A DNA stretch of 64,000 bases from SHXR01 sp046160305. Its GTDB lineage: Bacteria; Pseudomonadota; Gammaproteobacteria; Burkholderiales; SG8-39. The translations under genes and the position numbers were made by a program. Where the stretch lies: NCBI GenBank assembly GCA_046160305.1, contig JBJXGX010000216.1:1-64000 (forward strand), read 5' to 3'. The notes beneath the pieces are model-generated. The model saw only the letters and a list, made by a program, of their open reading frames with translations, made no database searches and was not told where the DNA came from. Each line of letters begins with the position of its first letter. Positions within the stretch are counted from its first letter, which is position 1. Positions 16,710-24,775 of this stretch are shown here, piece by piece.

Positions 16710-18296
16710 CTATCTGGCGCCGCGCAATTTGAACCGCTGAATCTTGCCGGTCGCGGTCTTCGGCAATTCCGGTACGAATTCGATCCAGCGCGGATACTTG
16801 TACGGCGCGAGGCGCCCCTTGACGTGCTGCTGCAGCTCACCCGCAAGTGCGGTTGACGCACTGTTCCCCGCCTTCAGCACGATGAATGCCTTGGGCTTGA
16901 TCAGCTTGTCATCGTCTTCGCTGCCGACCACCGCGGCTTCGAGCACGGCGCCATGTGTGAGCAGCGCGCCCTCGACTTCGAACGGCGACACATACATGCC
17001 GCTCACTTTCATCATGTCATCGGCGCGGCCTGCGTAGGTAAAGTAGCCGTCCGCGTCGCGCGAATACTTGTCGCCCGAGCGCACCCATTCGCCCTGAAAG
17101 GTCGCGCGCGATTTCTCGCGGTTGTTCCAGTATCCGGCCGCCGCGGTCGGGCCATTGACATAGAGGTCGGCCACTTCGCCCAGCGCTGCGTCCGCGCCCT
17201 CGTCGTTCACCAGACGCATGCGATAACCTGGAACGGGTTTCCCGGAGGTTCCATAGCGGACCTGCCCGGGTTCGTTCGAAATAAATATATGCAGCATCTC
17301 GGTCGATCCGATGCCATCGAGGAGGTCGATGCCGAAGTGTCGCTTCCATCGTTGCCCGATCTCACCGGGCAGCGCTTCGCCGGCCGACACCCAAACGCGA
17401 ACCGCGATGTCGTCCGACCCGGGCAGTTCGTTGCTGGCAAGAAGCCCCGCGAACAAGGTCGGGACGCCAAAGAACACGGTTGGTCGGTATTGCCGCAAGC
17501 GCGCGAACACCGCCTGCGGGGTGGGGCGTTCGGCCATCAGGATCGTCGTCGCACCGATCGCCAGCGGAAACGACAACGCATTGCCCAAACCATACGCAAA
17601 GAAGAGCTTCGCGGCGGAAAACACCACGTCCGATTCGCGCATCCCGAGCACCGTGCGCGCATACAATTCGGCTGTCTGGATCATGCTCGAATGCAGATGC
17701 TGGGTACCCTTCGGTGTGCCGGTGGAGCCCGACGAAAACAGCCAGAAGGCCGTGTCATCACAGGTCGTAGCCGCAGGCTCTGCCCTGGGCGATGCGGCGG
17801 CGAGAAGAGTCTGCCAGTGCAGATGCGCTGCACCATTCTCTCCCGACACGATGACGTGGCGCAGAAACGGTGACGCCTTGATCGCGGGCGCCACCACCGG
17901 CAAGAGCTCGGCCGAGACAATGATCGCGTGCGCCCGACTCTCCAAGAGCAGCGCCTCATAATCCTTCGTCGTGAAGAGCGTATTGGTGGCGAGGGGCACG
18001 ATACCGGCCTTGATTGCGCCAAGAAACGCCGCGACCCAATCAGTGCTATCGAGATGGACGAGCATCACACGCTCTTCCATTCGAAGCCCAAGCTGAACCA
18101 GTGCGTTCGCGGAACGATCAATGCGTTCGGCGAGCGCCGCGTAGGTGCAGGAACCCGCGTCGTCGATGTAGGCGATTTTCGCCGTGCGACCGGCTTGCAG
18201 GTTGCGCTCGATGAGATCGTGGGCCGCGTTGAACATGCGGGGAATCCGGACAATGGGTGGACGCACCGTGTGATCGGCGCTGCTCAGGTCTGCCAT
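16710..18296 (-). CDS. bclA: Benzoate-CoA ligase
   Basis: 528-residue acyl-adenylate enzyme that activates benzoate to benzoyl-CoA with ATP, the entry step of the box pathway. Motifs in order: P-loop 'LFSSGSTGTPKGTQH', 'YGLGNALSFPL', 'GIGSTEMLHIFISN', 'YGTSGKPVPGY', 'YAGRADDMMKVSGMYVSP' and the catalytic lysine in 'PKTATGKIQRFKLR' at the C-terminus. Length and the STEMLHIF stretch match BclA/BadA. ATG 18296 has CGGAGA upstream; a long frame extension to 18626 overlaps the next gene and is rejected. It follows the flavodoxin gene by 127 bases, and that gap contains a TGCA-N6-TGCA element (18378-18391) expected to bind BoxR. Related ligases for hydroxybenzoate or aminobenzoate are the alternative. 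Confidence 0.92.
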   Translation of the reverse strand: MADLSSADHTVRPPIVRIPRMFNAAHDLIERNLQAGRTAKIAYIDDAGSCTYAALAERIDRSANALVQLGLRMEERVMLVHLDSTDWVAAFLGAIKAGIVPLATNTLFTTKDYEALLLESRAHAIIVSAELLPVVAPAIKASPFLRHVIVSGENGAAHLHWQTLLAAASPRAEPAATTCDDTAFWLFSSGSTGTPKGTQHLHSSMIQTAELYARTVLGMRESDVVFSAAKLFFAYGLGNALSFPLAIGATTILMAERPTPQAVFARLRQYRPTVFFGVPTLFAGLLASNELPGSDDIAVRVWVSAGEALPGEIGQRWKRHFGIDLLDGIGSTEMLHIFISNEPGQVRYGTSGKPVPGYRMRLVNDEGADAALGEVADLYVNGPTAAAGYWNNREKSRATFQGEWVRSGDKYSRDADGYFTYAGRADDMMKVSGMYVSPFEVEGALLTHGAVLEAAVVGSEDDDKLIKPKAFIVLKAGNSASTALAGELQQHVKGRLAPYKYPRWIEFVPELPKTATGKIQRFKLRGAR

Positions 18297-18374
18297 GATG
18301 TCTCCGCGAATCGGGGTGCCTTGATAACGGGTGCCTTGATGATATTCCGACCGCGGTATTCGCGACCGACCGCG

Positions 18375-18396
18375 CGATGCATCGCGATGCATCGCG
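18375..18396. promoter_or_regulatory. Candidate BoxR operator upstream of bclA (TGCA-N6-TGCA)
   Basis: TGCA at 18378-18381 and 18388-18391 are separated by exactly six bases (TCGCGA). The element consists of two copies of the 10-bp unit ATGCATCGCG (18377-18386, 18387-18396), and CGATGCATCG within it is a perfect palindrome. TGCA-N6-TGCA is the published recognition pattern of BzdR, the close relative of BoxR. It lies about 80 bases before the bclA ATG, on the promoter-proximal side. Confidence 0.6.
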
Positions 18397-18423
18397 ATCG
18401 ATTGATTGGACGATGCGATCGCG

Positions 18424-18897
18424 TCACGCGCCGGTCTCGGCCGCCTTCGCCTGCTCGATCCACGCGGCGGTCCACGGCACCGCAAGCTCTTCCGGCAGCG
18501 TCCCGCTCGACGCATCATGGAACATGATCTCGCCGATGCGCCTCGCGCCAAGCTCGCGCAGCAGGCCATCGAACTTCTTGCCGCCGAAGCAGAATGTGTC
18601 GGCATACGTCTTGTCGCCGAGCGCAATCACGCCGTAACGCACATTCGACAGATCGGGACGGGTGCTCTGGAGCGACTCGAACACCGGCCTCGCATTGTCG
18701 GGAACGTCGCCTTGACCGTAGGTGGAGGTACAGATCAGAAAAAGCCCGCCGCCGTTGAAGACGCTGCCGTCCAACCCATCCATGGGTTTGCTGACGACGC
18801 GCACGTCCTCACCGTCCAAGGTCAGTTCGACCTCCTGCGCCACCAACTGCGCGGTGCCGGTCATCGTGCCGATCAGAATCGTCAGCTCCAAGCTCAA
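18424..18897 (-). CDS. Flavodoxin-domain protein (MioC-like)
   Basis: About 157 residues. The FMN phosphate loop is 'LIGTMTGTAQLVAQE' at the N-terminus, the second flavin loop 'CTSTYGQGDVPDNARPVFESL' and the third 'YGVIALGDKTYADTFCFGGK'. These are typical of MioC and of the flavodoxin domain of sulfite or P450 reductases; no FAD/NADP domain follows. TTG 18897 was chosen as start because AGGAG lies seven bases upstream; an open frame to 19005 runs through the BoxR operator. It is encoded divergently from boxR and upstream of bclA on the same strand. BoxB needs electrons, normally from the reductase BoxA, which is absent here. The flavodoxin could be a carrier for BoxB, but this is inference. 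Confidence 0.82.
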   Translation of the reverse strand: MSLELTILIGTMTGTAQLVAQEVELTLDGEDVRVVSKPMDGLDGSVFNGGGLFLICTSTYGQGDVPDNARPVFESLQSTRPDLSNVRYGVIALGDKTYADTFCFGGKKFDGLLRELGARRIGEIMFHDASSGTLPEELAVPWTAAWIEQAKAAETGA

Positions 18898-18941
18898 TTG
18901 CGCTCTCCTGGCGTCGGGTTGTTTTTTCCTGCGTTGGGTCT

Positions 18942-18985
18942 TGCACGAAACCTCTTGCATGAAACAATTCATGCAATATAATGCA
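18942..18985. promoter_or_regulatory. Candidate BoxR operator in boxR / flavodoxin divergent region
   Basis: Four TGCA words occur at 18942, 18956, 18972 and 18982. The last two form TGCA-N6-TGCA (spacer ATATAA). The middle two are part of a perfect inverted repeat TTGCATGA (18955-18962) / TCATGCAA (18969-18976) with a six-base spacer. TGCA-N6-TGCA repeats embedded in longer inverted repeats are the described operator design for BzdR in Azoarcus. The element overlaps the predicted boxR promoter, fitting autorepression relieved by benzoyl-CoA. Confidence 0.72.
18955..18982 (+). promoter_or_regulatory. Predicted sigma-70 promoter of boxR-boxC-boxB
   Basis: A perfect -10 TATAAT stands at 18977-18982, with TTGCAT (4 of 6 to TTGACA) at 18955-18960 and a 16-base spacer. 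Transcription would start near 18989, about 30 bases before the boxR ATG at 19021. Both boxes are inside the BoxR operator repeats. A second TATAAT lies on the opposite strand at 19009-19004 and could serve the divergent flavodoxin-bclA transcript. Confidence 0.68.
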
Positions 18986-19020
18986 CTCTTGTTTCTGAAG
19001 CGCATTATATTTCACTTGCC

Positions 19021-19950
19021 ATGTCTGGTCGACCCCTCCTTGAATCCGACGCCGCTTCCGACGGCTACAGCGGGGATACGGCCGCGTTTCTGCTCGCGGT
19101 CGCAGAGCGCGTACGTGATGCGCGCGCGCGGCGCGGCATGTCGCGCAAGATCCTGGCCCGCGATTCGCAGGTATCGGAGCGGTACCTCGCGCAGCTCGAA
19201 GCCGGCAAAGGCAATGTCTCGATTCTCCTCCTGCGTCAGATCGCCCAGGCACTCAGCATGCCATTGGCCGATCTTCTTCGCGCCGACGAGGACCCTTCCG
19301 CCGATCGCGCATTGATCGATCAGATGCTAAGACGACTCTCACCGCAGCAATTGGTGAGCGTGCGATCGCGCTTGTCCCGCGACTTTGGGCATGCACATAG
19401 CGCACGCCGTCAACGGATCGCGCTCGTTGGGCTCCGCGGCGCCGGCAAATCCACCTTGGGCGCACAGCTCGCACGCGACCTTGGCACGCCGTTTATCGAG
19501 CTCGATCGCGAAGTCGAACGCGAAGCGGCAACCGGTCTCAACGAGATTTTCCTGCTCTACGGGCAGGCCGGCTACCGTCGCCTTGAGCGGCGCGCGCTCG
19601 AGCGCATCGTTGAGCGTCATGAGCGGGCAGTGATCGCAACCGGGGGCAGCATCGTCTCCGAACCCGGAACATTCGATCTGCTGTTGGCGACCTGCCTCAC
19701 CGTATGGTTGAAAGCACGGCCGGAGGAACACATGGCGCGCGTCGTTGCGCAAGGCGACATGCGACCGATTGCCGGCAACAAGGAAGCGATGGACGATCTG
19801 CAGCGCATTCTGACCGGGCGCGAACGACTGTATGGACAAGCCGACATTGCCGTCGATACCGGCGGCAAAACGATCGACGAAGCCCATGCACTCCTTGCGA
19901 CGGCGCTGCGACGCGCAACCCACGATGCCCCACCAGGAGAGAATGAGTGA
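19021..19950 (+). CDS. boxR: BoxR/BzdR-type repressor (XRE HTH fused to shikimate-kinase-like domain)
   Basis: 309 residues. An XRE helix-turn-helix (about 29-85; 'RKILARDSQVSERYLAQLEAG') is followed by a linker and a shikimate-kinase-like domain (about 130-300) with Walker A 'GLRGAGKST' (137-145), 'FIELDREVE', 'GYRRLERRAL' and 'IATGGS'. This architecture defines BzdR/BoxR, which bind benzoyl-CoA with the kinase-like domain and release the operator. Kinase activity is not expected in the family. It is the first gene of boxR-boxC-boxB, overlaps boxC by four bases, and is preceded by TGCA operator repeats. A plain shikimate kinase is ruled out by the HTH and the context. Confidence 0.95.
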   Translation: MSGRPLLESDAASDGYSGDTAAFLLAVAERVRDARARRGMSRKILARDSQVSERYLAQLEAGKGNVSILLLRQIAQALSMPLADLLRADEDPSADRALIDQMLRRLSPQQLVSVRSRLSRDFGHAHSARRQRIALVGLRGAGKSTLGAQLARDLGTPFIELDREVEREAATGLNEIFLLYGQAGYRRLERRALERIVERHERAVIATGGSIVSEPGTFDLLLATCLTVWLKARPEEHMARVVAQGDMRPIAGNKEAMDDLQRILTGRERLYGQADIAVDTGGKTIDEAHALLATALRRATHDAPPGENE

Positions 19951-21629
19951 GCGCAGTCCTGCAAACTGAACCAGCCAAACCGTTTCCGCCGGTCACATTC
20001 GATCGGCATCCCGACACCTATCGGCATTGGAAGCTCGCGGTCGACGGTGCCGTGGCCACGTTGTCGATGAGCATCGATGAAGATGGCGGCCTGCGGCCGG
20101 GCTACCGCCTGAAGCTCAACTCCTATGATTTGGGCGTTGACATCGAGCTGCATGATGCGCTCCAGCGTATCCGCTTCGAGCATCCCGGCGTGAAATGCGT
20201 GGTGATGACCAGCGCCCGCGAGCGCATGTTCTGTTCCGGAGCGAACATCTACATGCTCGGGCTGTCGACGCACGCCTGGAAGGTCAACTTCTGCAAGTTC
20301 ACCAACGAGACGCGGAACGGCATCGAAGATTCCAGCCGTCATTCGGGCCTCAAGTTTCTCGCCGCGGCCAACGGCACCGTTGCCGGCGGCGGCTACGAGC
20401 TCGCGCTTGCCTGCGACGAAATTCTGATGATCGATGATCGCTCCTCCACCGTGAGCCTCCCGGAAGTGCCGCTGCTGGGGGTGCTGCCGGGGACAGGTGG
20501 ACTCACCCGCGTGACCGACAAGCGTCGCGTTCGTCGTGACCTTGCCGATTTCTTCTGCACGACGAGCGAGGGCGTACGCGCGGATCGGGCCAAGCAATGG
20601 AAACTCGTCGATCACATCGCCAAGCCGGCCCAGTTCAAGCAAGCGGTGGCCGAACGGGTCGCGGCGCTCGTTGCGCAAAGCACACGAAGCGGCGCCAAGG
20701 GCATCATGCTGACCCCCCTCGAACGAACGATCGATGACAACGGTTACCACTACCGGCACGTCGATATCTCGATCGATCGCGCAACCAGAGCGGCGACGAT
20801 TACGGTCAGCGCACCAACGGGGGTGCAACCGCAAAGCATCGAGGCAATCCATGCTGCCGGCGCGTCGTGGTATCCGATCGCGATGGCGCGCGAGCTCGAT
20901 GACGCGATCCTGCTTCTTCGCACCAACGAACTCGACGTCGGCACCTGGCTGTTCAAGACAAAAGGGGACACCGCGGCAATGCTCGCGGTCGACGCGACGC
21001 TCAAGACACACGCCGCGGACTGGCTGGTCAATGAAACGATCGGGCTCCTGCGACGAACCCTTGCGCGGCTCGATGTTTCGTCGCGGACCCTGTTTGCCTT
21101 GATCGAGCCGGGTTCGTGCTTCGCGGGAACCCTTCTCGAGCTTGCTCTCGCGGCCGATCGAAGCTACATGCTGTCGCTACCGGAGGACGACACCCGCGCA
21201 CCGCGCATCACGCTCTCCGGGATGAACTTCGGTGCCTACCCGATGGTGAACCATCAAGCGCGGATCGCCACGCGATTCTGCGGCGATGCCCCGGCGCTCG
21301 AAGCAGCGAGAGCAGTGATCGGCAAATCGCTTGCTGCCGAGGCGGCGACCGCGCATGGGCTGGTCACGTTCACACCGGATGACATCGATTGGGAAGACGA
21401 AGTGCGCATCGCGATCGAAGAGCGCACGAGCCTTTCGCCGGACGCATTGACCGGCCTGGAAGCGAGCCTGCGATTTCCGGTGGCCGAGTCCATGGAGACG
21501 CGCATTTTCGGGCGGCTCACCGCCTGGCAGAACTGGATCTTCAATCGCCCCAATGCGATCGGCGATCAAGGCGCCCTGAAGGTGTACGGCAGCGGCGCCA
21601 AAGCCAAATTCAACTGGGAGCGGATCTGA
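19947..21629 (+). CDS. boxC: Benzoyl-CoA-dihydrodiol lyase (BoxC)
   Basis: 560 residues; opens the ring of 2,3-epoxybenzoyl-CoA (dihydrodiol form) hydrolytically to 3,4-dehydroadipyl-CoA semialdehyde and formate. It is a two-part crotonase-superfamily protein. The N-terminal crotonase unit contains 'FCSGANIYMLG' and 'AANGTVAGGGYELALACDEI' with 'LPEVPLLGVLPGTGG'; a second degenerate crotonase-like part follows (about 290-520; 'GSCFAGTLLELALAADRSYM'). Length matches BoxC. GTG 19947 overlaps the boxR stop as GTGA and has AGGAGA upstream. boxB follows after 37 bases. Recognition is secure from length, architecture and partners. Confidence 0.94.
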   Translation: MSAVLQTEPAKPFPPVTFDRHPDTYRHWKLAVDGAVATLSMSIDEDGGLRPGYRLKLNSYDLGVDIELHDALQRIRFEHPGVKCVVMTSARERMFCSGANIYMLGLSTHAWKVNFCKFTNETRNGIEDSSRHSGLKFLAAANGTVAGGGYELALACDEILMIDDRSSTVSLPEVPLLGVLPGTGGLTRVTDKRRVRRDLADFFCTTSEGVRADRAKQWKLVDHIAKPAQFKQAVAERVAALVAQSTRSGAKGIMLTPLERTIDDNGYHYRHVDISIDRATRAATITVSAPTGVQPQSIEAIHAAGASWYPIAMARELDDAILLLRTNELDVGTWLFKTKGDTAAMLAVDATLKTHAADWLVNETIGLLRRTLARLDVSSRTLFALIEPGSCFAGTLLELALAADRSYMLSLPEDDTRAPRITLSGMNFGAYPMVNHQARIATRFCGDAPALEAARAVIGKSLAAEAATAHGLVTFTPDDIDWEDEVRIAIEERTSLSPDALTGLEASLRFPVAESMETRIFGRLTAWQNWIFNRPNAIGDQGALKVYGSGAKAKFNWERI

Positions 21630-21666
21630 TCGTGCAGAGCGACCTTCGAACCAACAGGAACCCATC

Positions 21667-23094
21667 ATGACCGCCATCAATCTTACCGAACGCATTCCCA
21701 ACAACGTCAACCTCGCGGGTGATCGCACCTTGCAGCGCGCCCTGGAGCATTGGCAACCGCACTTCCTCAACTGGTGGCACGAGATGGGACCGGAAGACTT
21801 CTCCGCGGCGGACGTCTACCTGCGCACCGCTGTCGGTGTCGATGCACAGGGCTGGGCGAGCTATGCGCATGTGAAGATGCCCGACTATCGCTGGGGCATT
21901 TTTCTGGCCGATCAGATCACCGATCGGACCATCGGATTCGGTGACTCGTACGGCCAGCCGGTGTGGCAGCAAGTGCCAGGCGAATTTCGCTCGCAGTTCC
22001 GCCGCATCATCGTCACGCAAGGCGACACCGAGCCCGCTTCCGTCGAACAGCAGCACCTGCTCGGACATACCTGCCCTTCCCTCTACGATCTTCGCAACCT
22101 CTTCCAGATCAATGTGGAAGAAGGGCGGCATCTTTGGGCGATGGTCTATCTGCTGCATGCTTATTTCGGCCGCGACGGACGCGAAGAAGCCGAAGAGATG
22201 CTCGCGCGCCATTCGGGCGATGTCGACAAGCCCCGCATCCTCGGCACATTCAACGAACCGATCGATGACTGGCTATCGCTTTTCATGTTCACCTACTTCA
22301 CCGATCGCGACGGCAAGTTCCAGTTGAAAAGCCTCGCTGAATCATCGTTCGATCCCCTTGCCCGCACCTGCCGCTTCATGCTGACCGAAGAGGCGCACCA
22401 CATGTTCGTGGGCGATACCGGCATCGCGCGCGTCATTCGCCGGACCCTGGAAGTCATGAAGGCGCTCGATACCGACGACCCGGCAGCCATCCGTCGCGCA
22501 GGCGCGGTCGATCTGCCGACGATGCAGCGCTACATGAATTTCTGGTTCACCTCATCGCTCGATCTGTTCGGCTCGGAGGTGTCATCAAATGCGGCAACGA
22601 CATTCGCCAACGGCATCAAGGGACGCCCGGACGAAAGTCAATACGATGACCATGATTGTTCGAACGCCCGGTTCGAGATGGAAGTCCCCGACGGCAAGGG
22701 CGGTGTGAAGAAAGAATCGGCGGCGCTTCGAAACGCAATGAACGAGGTGATGCGCGGCGCCTATGTGAAGGACTGCGAGATCGGCCTCAAGCGCTGGAAC
22801 ACGCAGATCCAACGCGCGGGCTACGATTTCCGGTTCAGCCTGCCGTCTTCCCGTTTCCGGCGCTCGATCGGCGCGTGGCTGCATGTGCCGACCGACCCGC
22901 AAGGCAATCTGATCGCACGCGAAGAATACGACCAGCGCATGCCCGACTGGCTGCCAAGCGAGGCAGACAAGGCTTTTGTGAAGAGCATCATGCAGCGTGT
23001 CGTGGAGCCGGGCAAGATCGCCGGCTGGATCGCCCCGCCTGATCGCGGCATCAACAATCTGGCCATCGACTATGAATATGTACGCTTGGCATAG
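21667..23094 (+). CDS. boxB: Benzoyl-CoA 2,3-epoxidase oxygenase component (BoxB)
   Basis: 475-residue class I di-iron oxygenase that epoxidises benzoyl-CoA with O2. Di-iron ligand motifs are visible as E-x-x-H in 'NVEEGRHLWAMVYLL' (E152, H155) and in 'MLTEEAHHMFVGD' (E241/E242, H244/H245), with another acidic helix at 'EQQHLLGH'. Length is that of BoxB. ATG 21667 is preceded by AGGAA. It is the last gene of boxR-C-B; the next gene is on the opposite strand after 99 bases. BoxA, the NADPH reductase that feeds BoxB in characterised strains, and BoxD, the semialdehyde dehydrogenase, are not adjacent. PaaA/PaaC-type subunits are excluded by length and motif context. Confidence 0.95.
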   Translation: MTAINLTERIPNNVNLAGDRTLQRALEHWQPHFLNWWHEMGPEDFSAADVYLRTAVGVDAQGWASYAHVKMPDYRWGIFLADQITDRTIGFGDSYGQPVWQQVPGEFRSQFRRIIVTQGDTEPASVEQQHLLGHTCPSLYDLRNLFQINVEEGRHLWAMVYLLHAYFGRDGREEAEEMLARHSGDVDKPRILGTFNEPIDDWLSLFMFTYFTDRDGKFQLKSLAESSFDPLARTCRFMLTEEAHHMFVGDTGIARVIRRTLEVMKALDTDDPAAIRRAGAVDLPTMQRYMNFWFTSSLDLFGSEVSSNAATTFANGIKGRPDESQYDDHDCSNARFEMEVPDGKGGVKKESAALRNAMNEVMRGAYVKDCEIGLKRWNTQIQRAGYDFRFSLPSSRFRRSIGAWLHVPTDPQGNLIAREEYDQRMPDWLPSEADKAFVKSIMQRVVEPGKIAGWIAPPDRGINNLAIDYEYVRLA

Positions 23095-23193
23095 CCCGCG
23101 CGTTCAATCAAGAGGACGACGCTGCTGCATGGGTCCGGGCAGCGCGTTCTGTCGCCGCGTATCAGGTGCTGCGCGCTCCAGCGAAATTAAACC

Positions 23194-24765
23194 TTAGTGC
23201 ACTGACTTGCCCGGCGCCGGCGTAACGCTTCGCAGTCGCTCGAACAACGTGCGTCGCATGATATCGGTCGCGAAACCCGGCGCGAACAGGCCCACGACCA
23301 TTGCCAAGCGCGCGCCGCGCCCGACGACCAGGCGCGCGGATCGGCGTGCGATCGCGCTGAAAATTTTCCGCGCGACTGCATGCGGATCGACGCGATTGCG
23401 ATCATCGGCGCCCACCGGCGCATAACGCTCGGCATGCGGCGTACGCATTGGGCCGGGAAACACGGTCAGGCAATATCGCCCATTCGAGCGGAGCGCGACG
23501 CCGACACAACGCGCGTAATGGGCCAGTCCATCCTTTGACGCCGCATAGACGGCAGCGCCCGGATACCCGACGAAATGCGACAACGAGGAAATGAAAACCA
23601 TTCTCGCCGCTGCGCTCAGGTGCCCGTCACGCAGCATACGCGCGGTCAATTGCATAGGACCGGTCAGATTGGTCTTGACCACCTGATCGAGACGATCGAG
23701 CGATCGGGTCTCAAATGGACCGATGTCGCTGATTCCCGCGCAGTGCACGAGCAGATCGATCTTTTCTTCTTCAGCCGCAACCGTCGCAATGTGATCAATC
23801 CCTTCGGAGGTGGCGATGCTTGCTTCGATCGGCCAGAAGCGATCCGTGGTGCCGGGCGGATCGGTTGGAACCACGTCCACGCCGAGCACGCGGTATCCCG
23901 CGGCGAGAAGCTTCCCGACTATCGCGGCGCCAAGTCCGCTTCCGGATCCGGTTACCAGGGCAACGCGAGTCGCGTGCGGTGCGGCCTCGGCGATTGCACT
24001 GTGAAGCGGATCAGACACCCGCCCCGCGCGCCTATCGACGATCCGGTCAACCAGCCCACGTGCCAGACTGGAACCGCGCGCGACGATTGCCGTCATGAGG
24101 TCCGGATACGAGCGCCAAGCACGCCGCCCGGAGGCTCGCAACACGCGCAACGCAACGCGCTCGGGCGATGGGAATCGCCGTGGATCGATTGCCGTAGCGC
24201 CGGCGCGCGCATGAAACGCGGTTCGGATCGGACCCGGATGGATGACCTGAACCGCAACGCGGCCGATCATCTCCTTGGCAAAGCTGCGTGCGAATCCGTC
24301 CACCGCCGCCTTCGTAGCGGCGTAGACCGCATAACTCGGGGCGGGCGCGAACGCAGCAATAGATCCGATGAATACGATCCGCCCCTTCGCGCGCTCGACA
24401 AGCGGCAGCAGCAGACGGGTAAGCGCGAGCGGCGCCCAGACATTCAGTGCAACGATAGTGTCGATGGATTTGGCCGTCTGTGTCCCGACATCACCGACCC
24501 AGCCGGACGCGGCGTTGTGGATGAGACAATGAATCGTCTCGACACCGGCCAGAACAAGCGCAGGCTCGACGCTTTCCAGGCCGCTTCGACTGAGCAGATC
24601 AACTTGCAGGAAAATCGCCGCCGCGTCGTCCGTGCCGCGTCGATCAACACGACCGAGCACCACCACCCGCCATCCCGCCCGCAGATAGGCACATGCAAGG
24701 GCTTGACCCAATCCGTCCGTGCCACCGGTGATCAGCGCCGTGCGCGTCGAACCCGGGAGCATCAT
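23194..24765 (-). CDS. Double short-chain dehydrogenase/reductase (two SDR domains in one chain)
   Basis: 523 residues with two complete classical SDR domains. Domain 1 (about 7-200) has TGGTDGLG (13-20), 'HNAASG', S135 and Y148-x3-K152. Domain 2 (about 265-480) has TGSGSGLG (272-279), 'HCAGIS', S393/S394 and Y407-x3-K411. Both nucleotide-binding and catalytic residues are intact. The linker (205-260) contains a basic helix. No frameshift is visible, so this is a true tandem fusion. The MarR-type gene lies ten bases upstream on the same strand, so the two form an operon. The substrates are unknown; a lipid- or hydroxyacyl-type substrate would fit the neighbourhood but is not shown by the sequence. 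Confidence 0.88.
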   Translation of the reverse strand: MMLPGSTRTALITGGTDGLGQALACAYLRAGWRVVVLGRVDRRGTDDAAAIFLQVDLLSRSGLESVEPALVLAGVETIHCLIHNAASGWVGDVGTQTAKSIDTIVALNVWAPLALTRLLLPLVERAKGRIVFIGSIAAFAPAPSYAVYAATKAAVDGFARSFAKEMIGRVAVQVIHPGPIRTAFHARAGATAIDPRRFPSPERVALRVLRASGRRAWRSYPDLMTAIVARGSSLARGLVDRIVDRRAGRVSDPLHSAIAEAAPHATRVALVTGSGSGLGAAIVGKLLAAGYRVLGVDVVPTDPPGTTDRFWPIEASIATSEGIDHIATVAAEEEKIDLLVHCAGISDIGPFETRSLDRLDQVVKTNLTGPMQLTARMLRDGHLSAAARMVFISSLSHFVGYPGAAVYAASKDGLAHYARCVGVALRSNGRYCLTVFPGPMRTPHAERYAPVGADDRNRVDPHAVARKIFSAIARRSARLVVGRGARLAMVVGLFAPGFATDIMRRTLFERLRSVTPAPGKSVH

Positions 24766-24775
24766 GCTTGGGGCG

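Noticed and set aside
19400..19940. Shikimate kinase (aroK) as a separate function
   Set aside because: The kinase-like domain is fused to an XRE HTH and lies in a box operon, which defines BoxR; no separate start is supported.
21630..21666. BoxR site between boxC and boxB
   Set aside because: Only one TGCA word is present, without a partner at six bases.
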